In this document: positions 17,147 to 26,434 of the stretch, one piece after another
Position numbering within the stretch: the first letter of the stretch is position 1
Layout: each line of letters opens with the position of its first letter
DNA from: Candidatus Cloacimonadota bacterium
GTDB lineage: Bacteria > Cloacimonadota > Cloacimonadia > Cloacimonadales > Cloacimonadaceae
DNA: 34,407 nucleotides
Direction: 5' to 3'
Assembly (NCBI GenBank): GCA_029565535.1
Contig: JAKQNZ010000006.1
Coordinates: 1-34,407 of the forward strand
Translations under genes and position numbers: made by a program
Notes under the pieces: generated by a model
The model's input: only the letters and a program-made list of their open reading frames with translations
Told to the model about the DNA's origin: nothing
Database searches by the model: none

Positions 17147-18454
17147 TCAATCCCGGGCAGCATCCATAAATACTTCCGCGATGGTGGGGTGGGCATGCAC
17201 AGCAGCGGCAAGGTCATAAACCGTTCCCTCTAGTTGCATCAGAATTGAGGCTTCTGAAATCAAATCTGTGGCGTTGGCACCGGCAATCTGAACCCCCAAC
17301 ACCTGCTGGTATTTTGGCTCGTAAAGCAGCCGGATAAAGCCTTCCGAATTGCCTTCAGCCAAGGCTTTACCATTTGCGTTGAAGCCAAATTCCCGGCTGA
17401 GGTACTCCTGTCCCCGATCCCTGAGTTGTGGTTCGGTTAGTCCGATCTGTGCCATTTCAGGCTCTGTATATATGTTTATAGGATAGTGAGAAGTGATGTC
17501 GTTATTTATCCCATTTATGCTGTTGATTATGCTAATGGCCTGATAGGAGGCTACATGCGCCAAATAGCTTCTACCGTTGACATCACCTGCAGCAAAGATA
17601 TCTGGTTCAGAAGTTCTATATTGATCATCGGTTTGCAGATATCCATCTTGAGTGGCAAGCTTGATCTCCATTCCGGGAAGCACAGCTTTTCGCAAACTGC
17701 AGTTAATCACTGCGTCATAAGGATAGAAATTATCTGCGTATTTTATAGTATCGGGCTGTACCTGAACATCCGCGGCCTGCAGAATGGCGATTTTATCCTT
17801 TTTAAGCCTCTTCAGCATGAACGCTTCCAGATATGGATCTATCCCAGGTATTAAAGGAGCATCGCTTTGCACAATCAGGGGTTTTTTACCAAGCATACTG
17901 AAAAACTGCGCCAGTTCGGCAATGATCGCCCCTCTGCCATAGAGAACCGGTTTCTCCGGAAGATATTCGGCGGAAAGCAACTCATCAATCTCGATTGATT
18001 TGGGGAACAGCTCTTGTTTGGCAGGACGCGACCCTGTGGCGATAATTATGTTTTTTGCTTCGTAGATGGCATTCCCAGCTTTAACTTTGGTGGGGGAGAC
18101 GATGCTTGCTTCGGCTTTCAGGAATTCCACGGCGTTCTTTTTCCAGAGATATTCGATTCCCCGGCTCAATTTGGCCACAATCTGCTGGCTGCGTTTCTGG
18201 GCTTTTAGCCAATCGAAGCTCAGCTTATCCGGTTCAAGGCCCGAAATACCAAAATCTGCGGCTTGGTCGATAATCCTACGGTAGAATCGAGCGCTTTCCA
18301 ATAGAGATTTGGTGGGAATACAACCCCAGTTTAGGCACATACCGCCGATATACTGCTTGTCTATCACCAAGGTCTTCAGTCCTGTTTGCCCGGCCCTAAT
18401 GGCAGCCACGTAGCCAGCCGGACCAGAGCCAATAATTATCAGATCGTATTTCAT
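17147..18454 (-). CDS. lpdA: Dihydrolipoamide dehydrogenase (E3)
   Basis: FAD flavoprotein that reoxidises dihydrolipoamide of the E2 subunit, with NAD as acceptor. The 435 residues have the FAD motif GSGPAGYVAA (9-18), the redox disulfide Cys40/Cys45 in GGMCLNWGCIPTK, IATGSRP, the second FAD motif with AAGDV, and the C-terminal His422/Glu427 pair in HAHPTIAE. It is 25-40 residues shorter than typical E3. The region around the NAD-binding motif is altered (RGAIIAELAQFFSMLGKKPLIV instead of GGGxIGxE), so cofactor choice may differ. It overlaps the E2 gene by four bases. Confidence 0.9.
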   Translation of the reverse strand: MKYDLIIIGSGPAGYVAAIRAGQTGLKTLVIDKQYIGGMCLNWGCIPTKSLLESARFYRRIIDQAADFGISGLEPDKLSFDWLKAQKRSQQIVAKLSRGIEYLWKKNAVEFLKAEASIVSPTKVKAGNAIYEAKNIIIATGSRPAKQELFPKSIEIDELLSAEYLPEKPVLYGRGAIIAELAQFFSMLGKKPLIVQSDAPLIPGIDPYLEAFMLKRLKKDKIAILQAADVQVQPDTIKYADNFYPYDAVINCSLRKAVLPGMEIKLATQDGYLQTDDQYRTSEPDIFAAGDVNGRSYLAHVASYQAISIINSINGINNDITSHYPINIYTEPEMAQIGLTEPQLRDRGQEYLSREFGFNANGKALAEGNSEGFIRLLYEPKYQQVLGVQIAGANATDLISEASILMQLEGTVYDLAAAVHAHPTIAEVFMDAARD

Positions 18455-19743
18455 GCTTCTCCTCCTTCTTTAGCCCAGATCAACAGCGGTTCTTTAAGCA
18501 TGCTCAGCACTTCATTCAAAAATCTGGCCACCTCTCCGCCGTCCACTATCCGGTGGTCGACGCTCATGGAGATGGGCATCACCTTTCCAGGAACCACCGC
18601 GTTATCCTTAATAACGGGCTTGTCGGCAATGCGGCCAATGCCCAGGATAGCGCTTTGAGGGTAGTTGATCACTGGCACGGCAAAATAGCCACCTATTGAG
18701 CCATAGCTGGTTATGCTGAATGTGCCGTCCTTCAGGTCGCTGAGATTTAGCTTGCGCTCCCGGGCTTTTTCTGCCAGATTGGAGATTTCCCTGGCGAGCT
18801 GAGACAAGCTCTTTTGATCCGCATTGCGGATAACTGGAACAACCAGACCATCTTCGGTATCCATAGCCAAGCCGATGTTAATCGCTTTTTTGTAGATAAT
18901 CCGCTCGTTATCCAGATCAAGCTCGGCATTCATAACGGGATGGCTCTTGAGAGCGATTGCCACAGCCTTTATAATAAAGGGCAAATAGCTGAGCTTTATC
19001 CCTTCCGGATTATCGTTGATAGCTTTTCGGAATTCCACCAGACGTGATACCTCCACCTCGTCCATTACGCTCATGTGAGCGGCATTGTGTTTGGAGCGCA
19101 GCATGTTTTTGGCGATAGTTTTTCTGATTTGTGATATTGGCACTATCTCGTTTTCAGCCATCTGCACCAAGTTTTGCTCTGATTTGGCTGGCATTGGATG
19201 ATGCCGGTGTTTTTCGACGTCTTTGGTAGTTACTCTTCCAGCCGGACCTGATCCAGCTATGAGGTTTATATCCAAGCCTAGTTCCCTGGCCATGGCCCGG
19301 GCGACAGGCGTTGCCAGAACCTTGCGGGATTTTTCTGAGAGTGTGTCCCGCTGAACCAAACCTTCGGTACCAGCCGGAAGATAGGATCCGTCTCCGGCCA
19401 CTTCGATTGTGCCAACCACCCCAAAGCCTTTTTCTTCCACCTGAGTTTCTGTAGCTTTGGCTGGTTCGGTTTTGGCCTGCTCCTGGGCTTGAACACCCTC
19501 TAATCCCTCAATGTCTATTTCCACCAAAGCGCTGCCAACCTTTACTGTTTCGCCCGGAACTCCAAAGCGCTGGGCGATTATCCCGCCTTTGGGACTGGGG
19601 ATATCTGTTACCACTTTATCCGTTTCCATTTTAACCAAGGGATCACCAGAGGCGATGCTCTGTCCTTTTTCCACGTACCACTCGATTATTTTACCCTCTT
19701 CCAGGCCTTCCCCGATATCCGGAAATTTGAATATATAACGCAT
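18451..19743 (-). CDS. 2-oxoacid dehydrogenase acyltransferase (E2)
   Basis: Core acyltransferase of the complex; it carries the acyl group on a lipoyl arm and passes it to CoA. The 430 residues hold one lipoyl domain (2-77) with lipoylated Lys43 in METDKV. An alanine/glutamate-rich linker follows, then a peripheral subunit-binding domain (about 142-178, ATPVARAMARELGLD...GRVTTKDV) and the catalytic domain (about 200-430) with His397-x3-Asp401-Gly402 in VDHRIVDGG. AGGGAGGAA lies close before ATG. The order E1beta-E2-E3 and the overlap with E3 show a complete complex. Pyruvate is the likely substrate from the E1 sequence, though branched-chain oxoacids cannot be excluded. Confidence 0.93.
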   Translation of the reverse strand: MRYIFKFPDIGEGLEEGKIIEWYVEKGQSIASGDPLVKMETDKVVTDIPSPKGGIIAQRFGVPGETVKVGSALVEIDIEGLEGVQAQEQAKTEPAKATETQVEEKGFGVVGTIEVAGDGSYLPAGTEGLVQRDTLSEKSRKVLATPVARAMARELGLDINLIAGSGPAGRVTTKDVEKHRHHPMPAKSEQNLVQMAENEIVPISQIRKTIAKNMLRSKHNAAHMSVMDEVEVSRLVEFRKAINDNPEGIKLSYLPFIIKAVAIALKSHPVMNAELDLDNERIIYKKAINIGLAMDTEDGLVVPVIRNADQKSLSQLAREISNLAEKARERKLNLSDLKDGTFSITSYGSIGGYFAVPVINYPQSAILGIGRIADKPVIKDNAVVPGKVMPISMSVDHRIVDGGEVARFLNEVLSMLKEPLLIWAKEGGEA

Positions 19744-19755
19744 TTTTCCTCCCTT

Positions 19756-20733
19756 TTAGTACCTGATTAGTTTATCAATCTCATGATAAATCCGCTGGGG
19801 AGTGATCAGATAGTGCTTTTCTCCCAGGGGTAGAGGTATTACTGTGTCAAAACCGGTTAAGCGTGTAGGAGGAGCTTCCAGATTCAAGAAAGCCTCCTCA
19901 TTGATTACTGCCATCAGCTCAGCAGCCGGGCCATAACTCTGCGGAGCTTCCGTAACGATTAAAACCCTTCCTGTTTTACGCACCGACTCCCGCACCGTAT
20001 CCCGATCAATAGGCCAGATGCTGCGCAGGTCGATCAGCTCAACACTGAAGCCATTCTGCTTGGCCATTGCTATAGCCTTCTGAGCTTCGCGGATCATCGC
20101 CCCATAAGCAATCAGGGTTAGTTGCTCGCCGGAATTCAGTACCTTTGCTTTACCCAGGGGAATGCTGTATTTTTCTTCTGGCACTTCCTGTTTGATGGCC
20201 CGGTATATGCGCTTGGGTTCCAGATAGATTACTGGATCTGGGTCTTCTATGGCTGCTATCAATAAGCCTTTGGCGTCGTAAGGTGTGCTGGGAATCACCA
20301 CCTTCAGGCCCGGGGTATGGCCAAAGTATGCTTCCGGACTTTCGGAATGATGCTCCAGAGCATTGATTCCTCCTCCGTAGGGGATACGGATAACCAAAGG
20401 TGCGCTAAACTTCCCTCTGGTTCGATTTCGGAAACGGGCAATATGCGAGAGAATCTGATTCATGGCGGGATAAACAAAACCATCAAACTGCATTTCGATT
20501 ACCGGTTTCATCCCTGCCACTGCCATTCCAAGCGCTGTCCCGGCTATACCCGATTCAGCCAGAGGGCTGTCGAATACCCGTTGTACGCCATGTTTGAGTT
20601 GTAGACCTTCAGTTACTCTGAAAACCCCGCCTTCCACCCCGACATCCTCACCATAAACCACCACACCCGGATCAGCCGTTAGCATCAAATCAAGAGCGTC
20701 GTTGATTGCGTTGACCATGTTCATTACCTTCAT
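19756..20733 (-). CDS. pdhB: Pyruvate dehydrogenase E1 component, beta subunit
   Basis: Beta chain of the alpha2beta2 ThDP-dependent E1. The 325 residues are the family's usual length. Visible motifs are GEDVGVEGGVFRVTEGL (24-40), the FDSPLAESGIAGTALGMA segment (54-71) with the catalytic-loop glutamate, PYGGGINALEHHSESPEAYFGHTPGLKVVIPSTPYDAKGLL spread over about 149-189, and DLRSIWPID. It overlaps the E1alpha stop by four bases and is followed 12 bases later by E2. Similarity to E1 beta chains of Gram-positive PDH is strong. Confidence 0.93.
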   Translation of the reverse strand: MKVMNMVNAINDALDLMLTADPGVVVYGEDVGVEGGVFRVTEGLQLKHGVQRVFDSPLAESGIAGTALGMAVAGMKPVIEMQFDGFVYPAMNQILSHIARFRNRTRGKFSAPLVIRIPYGGGINALEHHSESPEAYFGHTPGLKVVIPSTPYDAKGLLIAAIEDPDPVIYLEPKRIYRAIKQEVPEEKYSIPLGKAKVLNSGEQLTLIAYGAMIREAQKAIAMAKQNGFSVELIDLRSIWPIDRDTVRESVRKTGRVLIVTEAPQSYGPAAELMAVINEEAFLNLEAPPTRLTGFDTVIPLPLGEKHYLITPQRIYHEIDKLIRY

Positions 20734-21833
20734 TTTGCACCTCCGCTCTGGTTCAGATAGTTCTCGTAGATATTTTTCTGCCTTTTCAGTTCATCAGGCA
20801 TATCGCTATACATATAGGCAAATACGTCATCCAATTTGTATTCTGGATGTTGTTCAGCCGCCTCAAAAGAGCTGTCTATCTGTTTTTTGTATTCGGCGAC
20901 CAGTTCATCTTCCTGGCTCAGATCAAAGAGGTTGTTTGCCTCAATGAAGCTCTTCAACCGCTTTAGAGGGTCTTTGGCAGCCCAGTGTTCCTCTTCTTCC
21001 CTGGTTCTGTAGCGAGTGGGATCATCCGATGTCGTATGTGCTCCCATGCGGAAAGTTCTGGCTTCGATCAGGAATGGCCCCTTGCCTTCCATCGCCTGAG
21101 CTCTGGCAAAGCTGAGAACTTCATGCATGGCAAAGAGATCGTTGCCGTCCACCAAAACAGAGGGTACATTATAAGCCAATCCCTTTACCGCGATATTAAC
21201 CGATTTGGTTTGCATACTCATAGGTACCGAAATTGCAAACTGATTGTTCTGAACCACGAAGATAACCGGCACATTCCACACAGCAGCAAAATTTAAAGCT
21301 TCATGAAAATCCCCCTCAGAAGTGCCACCATCGCCCACAAAGGCAAAAACAGCCGCTTTCTCTGAATTATAGTTCATCGCATAGCCCAAACCTGCCGCGT
21401 GTACAAGCTGGGATGCGATGGGAACCGAGACCGGCAGCATGCGGTTTGCCTGTGTAAAATGCGAACCTTCCTCGTTACCCTTGAAGTACAGAAAGATTTC
21501 CCGCAGGCTCACGCCCTTGGCCAGCCAAGCTCCCAACTCCCGAAAAGCCGGAACCAACCAGTCTTCTTCCTTTATCACCATACCTGTAGCTATGTGAATC
21601 GCTTCCTGTCCAAGATTTGGGGGATAAGTGAACATTCTGCCCTGCCTTTGATAACTGACCGCCATGAGGTCAGCGGTTCGTTCGAACAAAAGATCCTTGT
21701 AGGCTTGAACGATTTCTTCGTTGCTGAGGGAAGGCTTCCAGCCTTTTTCCAAAGGCTTGCCGTCCTCCGATAGTAATTGAAACATCCTGTTGTCCAGCGC
21801 TCTGTGTTTATCTAAACTGTCTTGATTGAACAT
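20730..21833 (-). CDS. pdhA: Pyruvate dehydrogenase E1 component, alpha subunit
   Basis: Alpha chain of E1, which decarboxylates the 2-oxoacid on thiamine diphosphate and acylates the lipoyl arm. The 367 residues have the ThDP/Mg motif GDGG (167-170) through Asn196-Asn197 in VVQNNQFAIS, the RQGR..YPPNLGQEA segment (63-77), and the phosphorylation-loop-like RMGAHTTSDDPTRYR. The N-terminal MFQLLSEDG and these motifs resemble PdhA of the Bacillus type more than branched-chain E1. GAAGGTGG precedes the ATG and a good promoter lies 40-70 bases upstream. It is the first gene of the E1alpha-E1beta-E2-E3 operon. Confidence 0.92.
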   Translation of the reverse strand: MFNQDSLDKHRALDNRMFQLLSEDGKPLEKGWKPSLSNEEIVQAYKDLLFERTADLMAVSYQRQGRMFTYPPNLGQEAIHIATGMVIKEEDWLVPAFRELGAWLAKGVSLREIFLYFKGNEEGSHFTQANRMLPVSVPIASQLVHAAGLGYAMNYNSEKAAVFAFVGDGGTSEGDFHEALNFAAVWNVPVIFVVQNNQFAISVPMSMQTKSVNIAVKGLAYNVPSVLVDGNDLFAMHEVLSFARAQAMEGKGPFLIEARTFRMGAHTTSDDPTRYRTREEEEHWAAKDPLKRLKSFIEANNLFDLSQEDELVAEYKKQIDSSFEAAEQHPEYKLDDVFAYMYSDMPDELKRQKNIYENYLNQSGGAK

Positions 21834-21874
21834 TTTCTACCACCTTCATTGGTTTTATTTAATATCCTACTTAA

Positions 21875-21902
21875 ATGATAGGCATAATCCCAACAAAGTC
21901 AA
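21875..21902 (-). promoter_or_regulatory. Sigma70-type promoter of the PDH operon
   Basis: On the minus strand TTGACT (21902-21897) and TATCAT (21880-21875) are each a 5/6 match to consensus and are separated by 16 bases. Transcription would begin near 21868, about 35 bases before the E1alpha start codon. It is the clearest promoter in the window. Confidence 0.65.
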
Positions 21903-21940
21903 ATGGAAAGTTTTATACTTGGCAGCCCAGGCGTCAGTCA

Positions 21941-21965
21941 AAGCTCCTATGGATATTTGGAGCTT
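21941..21965 (+). promoter_or_regulatory. Inverted repeat upstream of the flavin reductase
   Basis: AAGCTCC (21941-21947) and GGAGCTT (21959-21965) are perfect inverted copies separated by 11 bases. They lie between the divergent PDH and flavin reductase genes. This could be a regulator site or a leader hairpin. There is no T-run. Confidence 0.4.
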
Positions 21966-22025
21966 GCCGTTTGGTGAAGAGGCGATTAGAATATCCCATA
22001 TCAATACATGGAGGTAAAAGAAACC

Positions 22026-22514
22026 ATGATGCAGATTTCAGAGCTTTCAAGCAGCTATGCCAAGGTTCATCTTCCCGCCAAAGTTGCCCTGGCAGTCACC
22101 CAAAAACCAGACGGAAATTATAACTTGATCACCATAGAATGGTTTATGCGCACTTCAATCCAACCCCCGATGTTTGCCATATCAATCGGCACAAATCGCT
22201 ATTCCTATGAATGCTTGGAGCATAGCCGCTATTTTAACTTGATTTTCCCAGCGTCAGAGCAGAAGGCGCTGCTGTCTTTGTGTGGATCAAATTCTGGCCG
22301 GGAAATGGACAAATTTTCTGCCGGAGAAGTAAGCAGCTTTCCGGGAAAACTACACAAATTGCCTGTCCTCACAGAAGCACTGGCCTGCTTTGAATGTGAG
22401 GTGGTTACCCAGGTTCGCAGTGGCGACCATGTGATTTACGTTGGTCAAGTGCATTATAGTTGGCTAAATCAGGACAAAGAGCTTTTTTACTATAGAGATA
22501 ATCAGAATTCCTGA
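22026..22514 (+). CDS. Flavin reductase-like domain protein
   Basis: A small FMN-binding split-barrel protein of the flavin reductase/HpaC-like family (162 residues from the start chosen here). Visible features are PAKVALAVTQKPDGNYNLITIEWFMRTS near the N-terminus, PPMFAISIGTNRYSYECLEHSRYFNLIFP in the middle and the GDHVIYVGQVHY strand near the end. The frame can be opened at ATG 22008, but GGAGGT (22010-22015) lies inside those first codons and is placed correctly for ATG 22026 or 22029, so the shorter start is favoured. It probably reduces or binds flavin for electron transfer; the partner is unknown. It runs toward the guanine deaminase gene, 30 bases away. Confidence 0.85.
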   Translation: MMQISELSSSYAKVHLPAKVALAVTQKPDGNYNLITIEWFMRTSIQPPMFAISIGTNRYSYECLEHSRYFNLIFPASEQKALLSLCGSNSGREMDKFSAGEVSSFPGKLHKLPVLTEALACFECEVVTQVRSGDHVIYVGQVHYSWLNQDKELFYYRDNQNS

Positions 22515-22544
22515 TAAAAGGTTAAACAAAAGCAGTATTACAAA

Positions 22545-23759
22545 TCAAAGCCGGCTTTTACCATTCACGATTACTTCTTCAACTGGGAATTCTGAAGCGA
22601 AGAAGATCAATTGGGACAGGCTGTCGGGGCCTGGGTCAAAACCAGGTGGTGTAGAGAAGAGGAGTAAATCGGCAGCTTTTCCAGGTTGCAAAGAACCGAT
22701 CTGATTCTCCATACCCAATAGCTTAGCGCTGCCCAGCGTAATGTGATACAAAGCCTTGGCTGGCGAAACTGGGAAAAGGCCCTGGCGATAATTCATCTGT
22801 TTGGCATGATAAAGCATACTTAGAGTTGTGCCAGCCCCTACGTCGCTGCCCAATCCATACTCCAGGCCAATTTCCTCGATTCTGGATAAAGAGAACTCCC
22901 CGCTTTTCAGAAAGAAATTTGAATCCGGACAGTGGGCAATCTTTGCATCGGCAGCTTTCAACAGCCCTAGTTCCCGATCGTTTAAATGAATAGCGTGACC
23001 AAAGAGGCTGCGCTCGGTCAACAATCCTGCTTCAGCATAAACTTCGGTGTAGCTTTCAAACCCAAAAAGCTCTTTTACCCAGGCAATCTCGGATGTGTTT
23101 TCCGAAAGGTGGGTTTGAATCCAGGCTTTATGACGGGTAGCATAATCACCTGTTCTTTGCATCAGTTCAAAGGAGCAGGTGGGAGCAAATCGTGGAGTAA
23201 AAATGTAATCCAGATCCGGCTTTTGGCCATGCCAGCGTTCAAAGAGCCCTATGCTGGTTCCCAGAGATTGCTGGCTATCCTGAAGCAAAGCCACTGGAGT
23301 ATTCATATCCATCATGGTCATCCCGATCAAGGCCTTTACACCCATCTCCGCGGCCACCCGGAAAGCAGCCTCGCAGGCACTTTCAAAGGGAGCGGTGTAG
23401 ATTACCGCAAAAGTGGTTCCCGCCTGATAAAGTGCCTTGTAGAACATTCGTGCCAACTCAGTAGCATAGGACATGTCGGCAGAACGCGCTTCTTCGGGAA
23501 AAACATGTTTTTCGAGCCAGGGCAGCAAGGCGGGTTCAAATTTTCCCCGCATCCTGTATTGGCTGAGGTGAACATGCAGATCTATGAAACCAGGTAAAGC
23601 CAGACAATGTGAGTAGTCTTCCAACTCATTCCCCACAAAATCTTTACGCGGCGTAATTGCAATAATCTTATCAGCTTCGATGCTGATTATCTGGTTTAGT
23701 AAAAACTCAGCTTGCTGATCAGAAAGAGGATTGATGATGTTGCAGAGAATGTTTCTCAT
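22545..23759 (-). CDS. guaD: Guanine deaminase
   Basis: Zinc amidohydrolase that converts guanine to xanthine and ammonia in purine salvage or breakdown. The 404 residues have the metal motif DLHVH (His62, His64), SQYRMRG and the LLPWLEKHVFPEE segment typical of GuaD, TPRFAPTCS (188-196), THLSEN (His217), GHAIHL (His255) and GSDVGAG (Asp306). The C-terminal beta-sandwich includes LQPGKAADLLLF. It resembles eukaryotic and bacterial guanine deaminases more than TrzA/AtzA chlorohydrolases. It is the last gene of the six-gene minus-strand operon and overlaps the FG-GAP gene by four bases. A role linked to its neighbours is not obvious. Confidence 0.88.
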   Translation of the reverse strand: MRNILCNIINPLSDQQAEFLLNQIISIEADKIIAITPRKDFVGNELEDYSHCLALPGFIDLHVHLSQYRMRGKFEPALLPWLEKHVFPEEARSADMSYATELARMFYKALYQAGTTFAVIYTAPFESACEAAFRVAAEMGVKALIGMTMMDMNTPVALLQDSQQSLGTSIGLFERWHGQKPDLDYIFTPRFAPTCSFELMQRTGDYATRHKAWIQTHLSENTSEIAWVKELFGFESYTEVYAEAGLLTERSLFGHAIHLNDRELGLLKAADAKIAHCPDSNFFLKSGEFSLSRIEEIGLEYGLGSDVGAGTTLSMLYHAKQMNYRQGLFPVSPAKALYHITLGSAKLLGMENQIGSLQPGKAADLLLFSTPPGFDPGPDSLSQLIFFASEFPVEEVIVNGKSRL

Positions 23760-26434
23760 GGAGCAAACTTCCTTATCTCGATTACCTCACCGTCACCTAG
23801 CCCAAAATGAAGTTCCTGAGCACTTTGCGAGCCGGTTCCCTTGGCGCTGTTCAGTTCACGACTGAGTTGAACAGTCTTTCCATTTCTATTCCTCACCCTA
23901 ACTATGATGCGGGTACCGAAGGCAGGGCTGTTATGTAACTTGTCAAACAAGGCCGGATTAGTTTCTAATAGTACTGTGTCCTTTTCCCACACAGGCTTTA
24001 CTACTAGTGACTTATTGGGGGTCTTAGTAATATTTCTTAGTACCTTGGCTCCGCTCCCGCTGCCGATAACCATATCCTGCAAACCATCCCGATCGAGATC
24101 GCCTGCCGCAGATCCCCAACCATTGTATATCCTGGCTCCGGAAAGCCAGGTAATGTCTTCAAAGCTTCCATCGCCTCTGTTTCGATACAGGTAGCTTCGT
24201 TCATTCACGTACACAGAGCTGATAAAAAGATCAAGAAAACCATCGTTGTCGGCATCGAAGAACAAGGGGTCGCTGTGTAATTCGTCGTAGCTGATGCCAG
24301 CTTGGCCAGTGATGTCCGTAAACTGCCAGAAGTATAGAGTATCCTGTTCCACAATTCTGCTGCCAAGGCCGTCATTGCGAAGCAATATGCTGGTGTCAGA
24401 GATATCCAGAAACCGGGGATGCGCAAGATTGGCGATGAAGAGATCAAGGTCACCATCGTTGTCAATATCACCCCAGTCAGCCCCGATGCTATGGCCATAA
24501 TAACCTTTTTTATAAATGCCAGTTAGTCCGTAAAGAGATGCAATATCAACATATAGGGAGTCAACCCTTTTCCAACAGAAGTTACGGTTTAATCGGTAGT
24601 TTGTTACAAATATCTCGGGACTACCGTCATTGTCAAAATCTGCCGGGGCCACACCCCTGCCCGCCAAACCTGGATTATGAGTGTAGCTGGGGTTCAGGAA
24701 ACCACGCTGAGAACTTTGATCGCTGAAGTAGCCTTCCTTGTTTTCCCAGAAATAATCTGGAAACCCACTCTGCACTTGCCATTTTTCATAATTAGCCATA
24801 TACAGGGAAGGATATCCAGTACTGTTAATATCTATCCAGGCTGCAGCTTCAGTAGGTGATCTGTCGTCAATATCTCCCGCTCGCTCATTTACACGGGCAA
24901 AGCGTGTGTTGTCCATGTTCTTGAGCAGCAAGTCGCCACTGCCATCCTCGTCATGGCCATAAGATAGCAGGTCCAAGCGACCATCCTTATTGAAATCCGC
25001 AAAGAGTCCGCCTGCACTGCTCAGCTCAGCTAGACCAGATTCCTGGCTGACCTCGGAAAAGCTCCAACTGCCCTCATTTCGATAAAGGTATTTCCCTGAG
25101 AAAAGAATGTCGATAAGGCCATCGTTGTTATAATCCCCGAGGGCAACCCTGGAATAGTTCTTTCCTTCCAGACCAGCTTTCTGGCTGAGGTCAACGAATT
25201 CAACTCCCTTATAATTCTTCAACGAGCGCATCCAGTCCATCAATGATATTCTTATCTTCTGTTTCTCGTGGATAGCGCTGATCAATTTCAGAGCCTCAGC
25301 GTCATATTTCTTACGTGGTGCTCCCATAACCAAACAATCCACCAGGCACTTAGCAGCCTTTAGCTGATAAGATGCTTTAGGCATTAGCATCAATGCCTTA
25401 GCCTGCCAGAACCTTATCTCAGCCTGTTCACCGCGGTTATTATTGCTGAATTCTAGTCTGTCCAGTTTCTTGAGTAGTTGTTTATAGGGCTTTGCAGCTA
25501 CCTTTAACGCAGGCTTCTCTTCGTCACCCCAAAGACCTTTGGCTTCCAGGAGACGATAATAACTCGATTTCGCCTGTTGCAAGGTAACTCTCGCCTGCCA
25601 ATCAGAGGGGCTGTATTGCTCATGGAGTAGGCTTATTGGTTTTTCAGACTTGGCTTTTTGTAATAATGCATCTGCTTTATCCAGGGCAGGAAATCCGCTT
25701 CCCAGGCTTCTACGGAGAGTTGGGGATAGCAGATAGAGAGAAGCTACATAACATTGAACAGGGTCTTGGGAGTCGATCATTTCGATCCGCAACAGCAGTT
25801 CATTCCAGTTTTTTTGGCTTGAAAGATGATACAGCGAGTAATAGAGCGCAATGTGGCAATACTGGCTTTTTGGATAAACCTTGTAGAAATCTTCTATCAA
25901 TTTTAGAGCCAGTGAATCCTGTTTCGTTGTGCTGATCTCGTCGACCAATTCCTTAGCGCTTGCTTCGATTACACTGTTATAGCGTGTGGCGTTGTCAACT
26001 GCTATTTGCAGTTCCGTTTCCAGACCACCATAGCTGTATTGAAGCAACAGAAGCTGATCTTGAGGATCGGCAAAAACCTTCAACAAATCATCGATCCCTG
26101 CATAAATCGCCGAGCTGTCAGCTTCACTGCTTTGCATCAGCAGTAACCATTGCAGAGCATCTTCCAAAGATGAGTTCTGGGTTGCCAGTTTGTAGTGGCA
26201 TTCCAAAGCCAGATCGGGCAAATCAGCTCTTTCGGCATAATACAGAGCAGCCTTCAGGTCGTCTGTGTCGCCTTGTTTGGCTTTTTGCAATATGGATTCC
26301 TGATGCTTTTGGAGAATCTGAAATTGCTCTTTATCAGTCAAAAAAATCAGGTCAGAATTACTTAGTGCAAACACACAGCCAACGCAGAGGGCAACAAGTG
26401 CTATGACGAATATTACTCTGGGATTCAGGTTCAT
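23756..26434 (-). CDS. Secreted FG-GAP/VCBS-repeat protein with UnbV/ASPIC C-terminus
   Basis: An 892-residue exported protein. Residues 7-24 are a hydrophobic signal segment. Residues 30-400 are helical and TPR-like. Then come seven calcium-type FG-GAP repeats with D-x-[DN]-x-DG loops at Asp434, 480, 535, 599, 656, 727 and 779. The third (DINSTG) has lost the last acidic residue. Residues about 838-892 match the UnbV/ASPIC domain (GTRIIVRVRNRNGKTVQ...ELHFGLGDGE), the module of CRTAC1-like proteins. No C-terminal sorting domain is visible. Such proteins are extracellular or surface-bound, probably in adhesion or polymer binding. It overlaps hslO and guaD by four bases each. Confidence 0.85.
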   Translation of the reverse strand: MNLNPRVIFVIALVALCVGCVFALSNSDLIFLTDKEQFQILQKHQESILQKAKQGDTDDLKAALYYAERADLPDLALECHYKLATQNSSLEDALQWLLLMQSSEADSSAIYAGIDDLLKVFADPQDQLLLLQYSYGGLETELQIAVDNATRYNSVIEASAKELVDEISTTKQDSLALKLIEDFYKVYPKSQYCHIALYYSLYHLSSQKNWNELLLRIEMIDSQDPVQCYVASLYLLSPTLRRSLGSGFPALDKADALLQKAKSEKPISLLHEQYSPSDWQARVTLQQAKSSYYRLLEAKGLWGDEEKPALKVAAKPYKQLLKKLDRLEFSNNNRGEQAEIRFWQAKALMLMPKASYQLKAAKCLVDCLVMGAPRKKYDAEALKLISAIHEKQKIRISLMDWMRSLKNYKGVEFVDLSQKAGLEGKNYSRVALGDYNNDGLIDILFSGKYLYRNEGSWSFSEVSQESGLAELSSAGGLFADFNKDGRLDLLSYGHDEDGSGDLLLKNMDNTRFARVNERAGDIDDRSPTEAAAWIDINSTGYPSLYMANYEKWQVQSGFPDYFWENKEGYFSDQSSQRGFLNPSYTHNPGLAGRGVAPADFDNDGSPEIFVTNYRLNRNFCWKRVDSLYVDIASLYGLTGIYKKGYYGHSIGADWGDIDNDGDLDLFIANLAHPRFLDISDTSILLRNDGLGSRIVEQDTLYFWQFTDITGQAGISYDELHSDPLFFDADNDGFLDLFISSVYVNERSYLYRNRGDGSFEDITWLSGARIYNGWGSAAGDLDRDGLQDMVIGSGSGAKVLRNITKTPNKSLVVKPVWEKDTVLLETNPALFDKLHNSPAFGTRIIVRVRNRNGKTVQLSRELNSAKGTGSQSAQELHFGLGDGEVIEIRKFAP

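Noticed and set aside
22986-23597. 203-codon frame antisense to guanine deaminase
   Set aside because: Fully inside guaD on the opposite strand, with no recognisable domain and no ribosome binding site.
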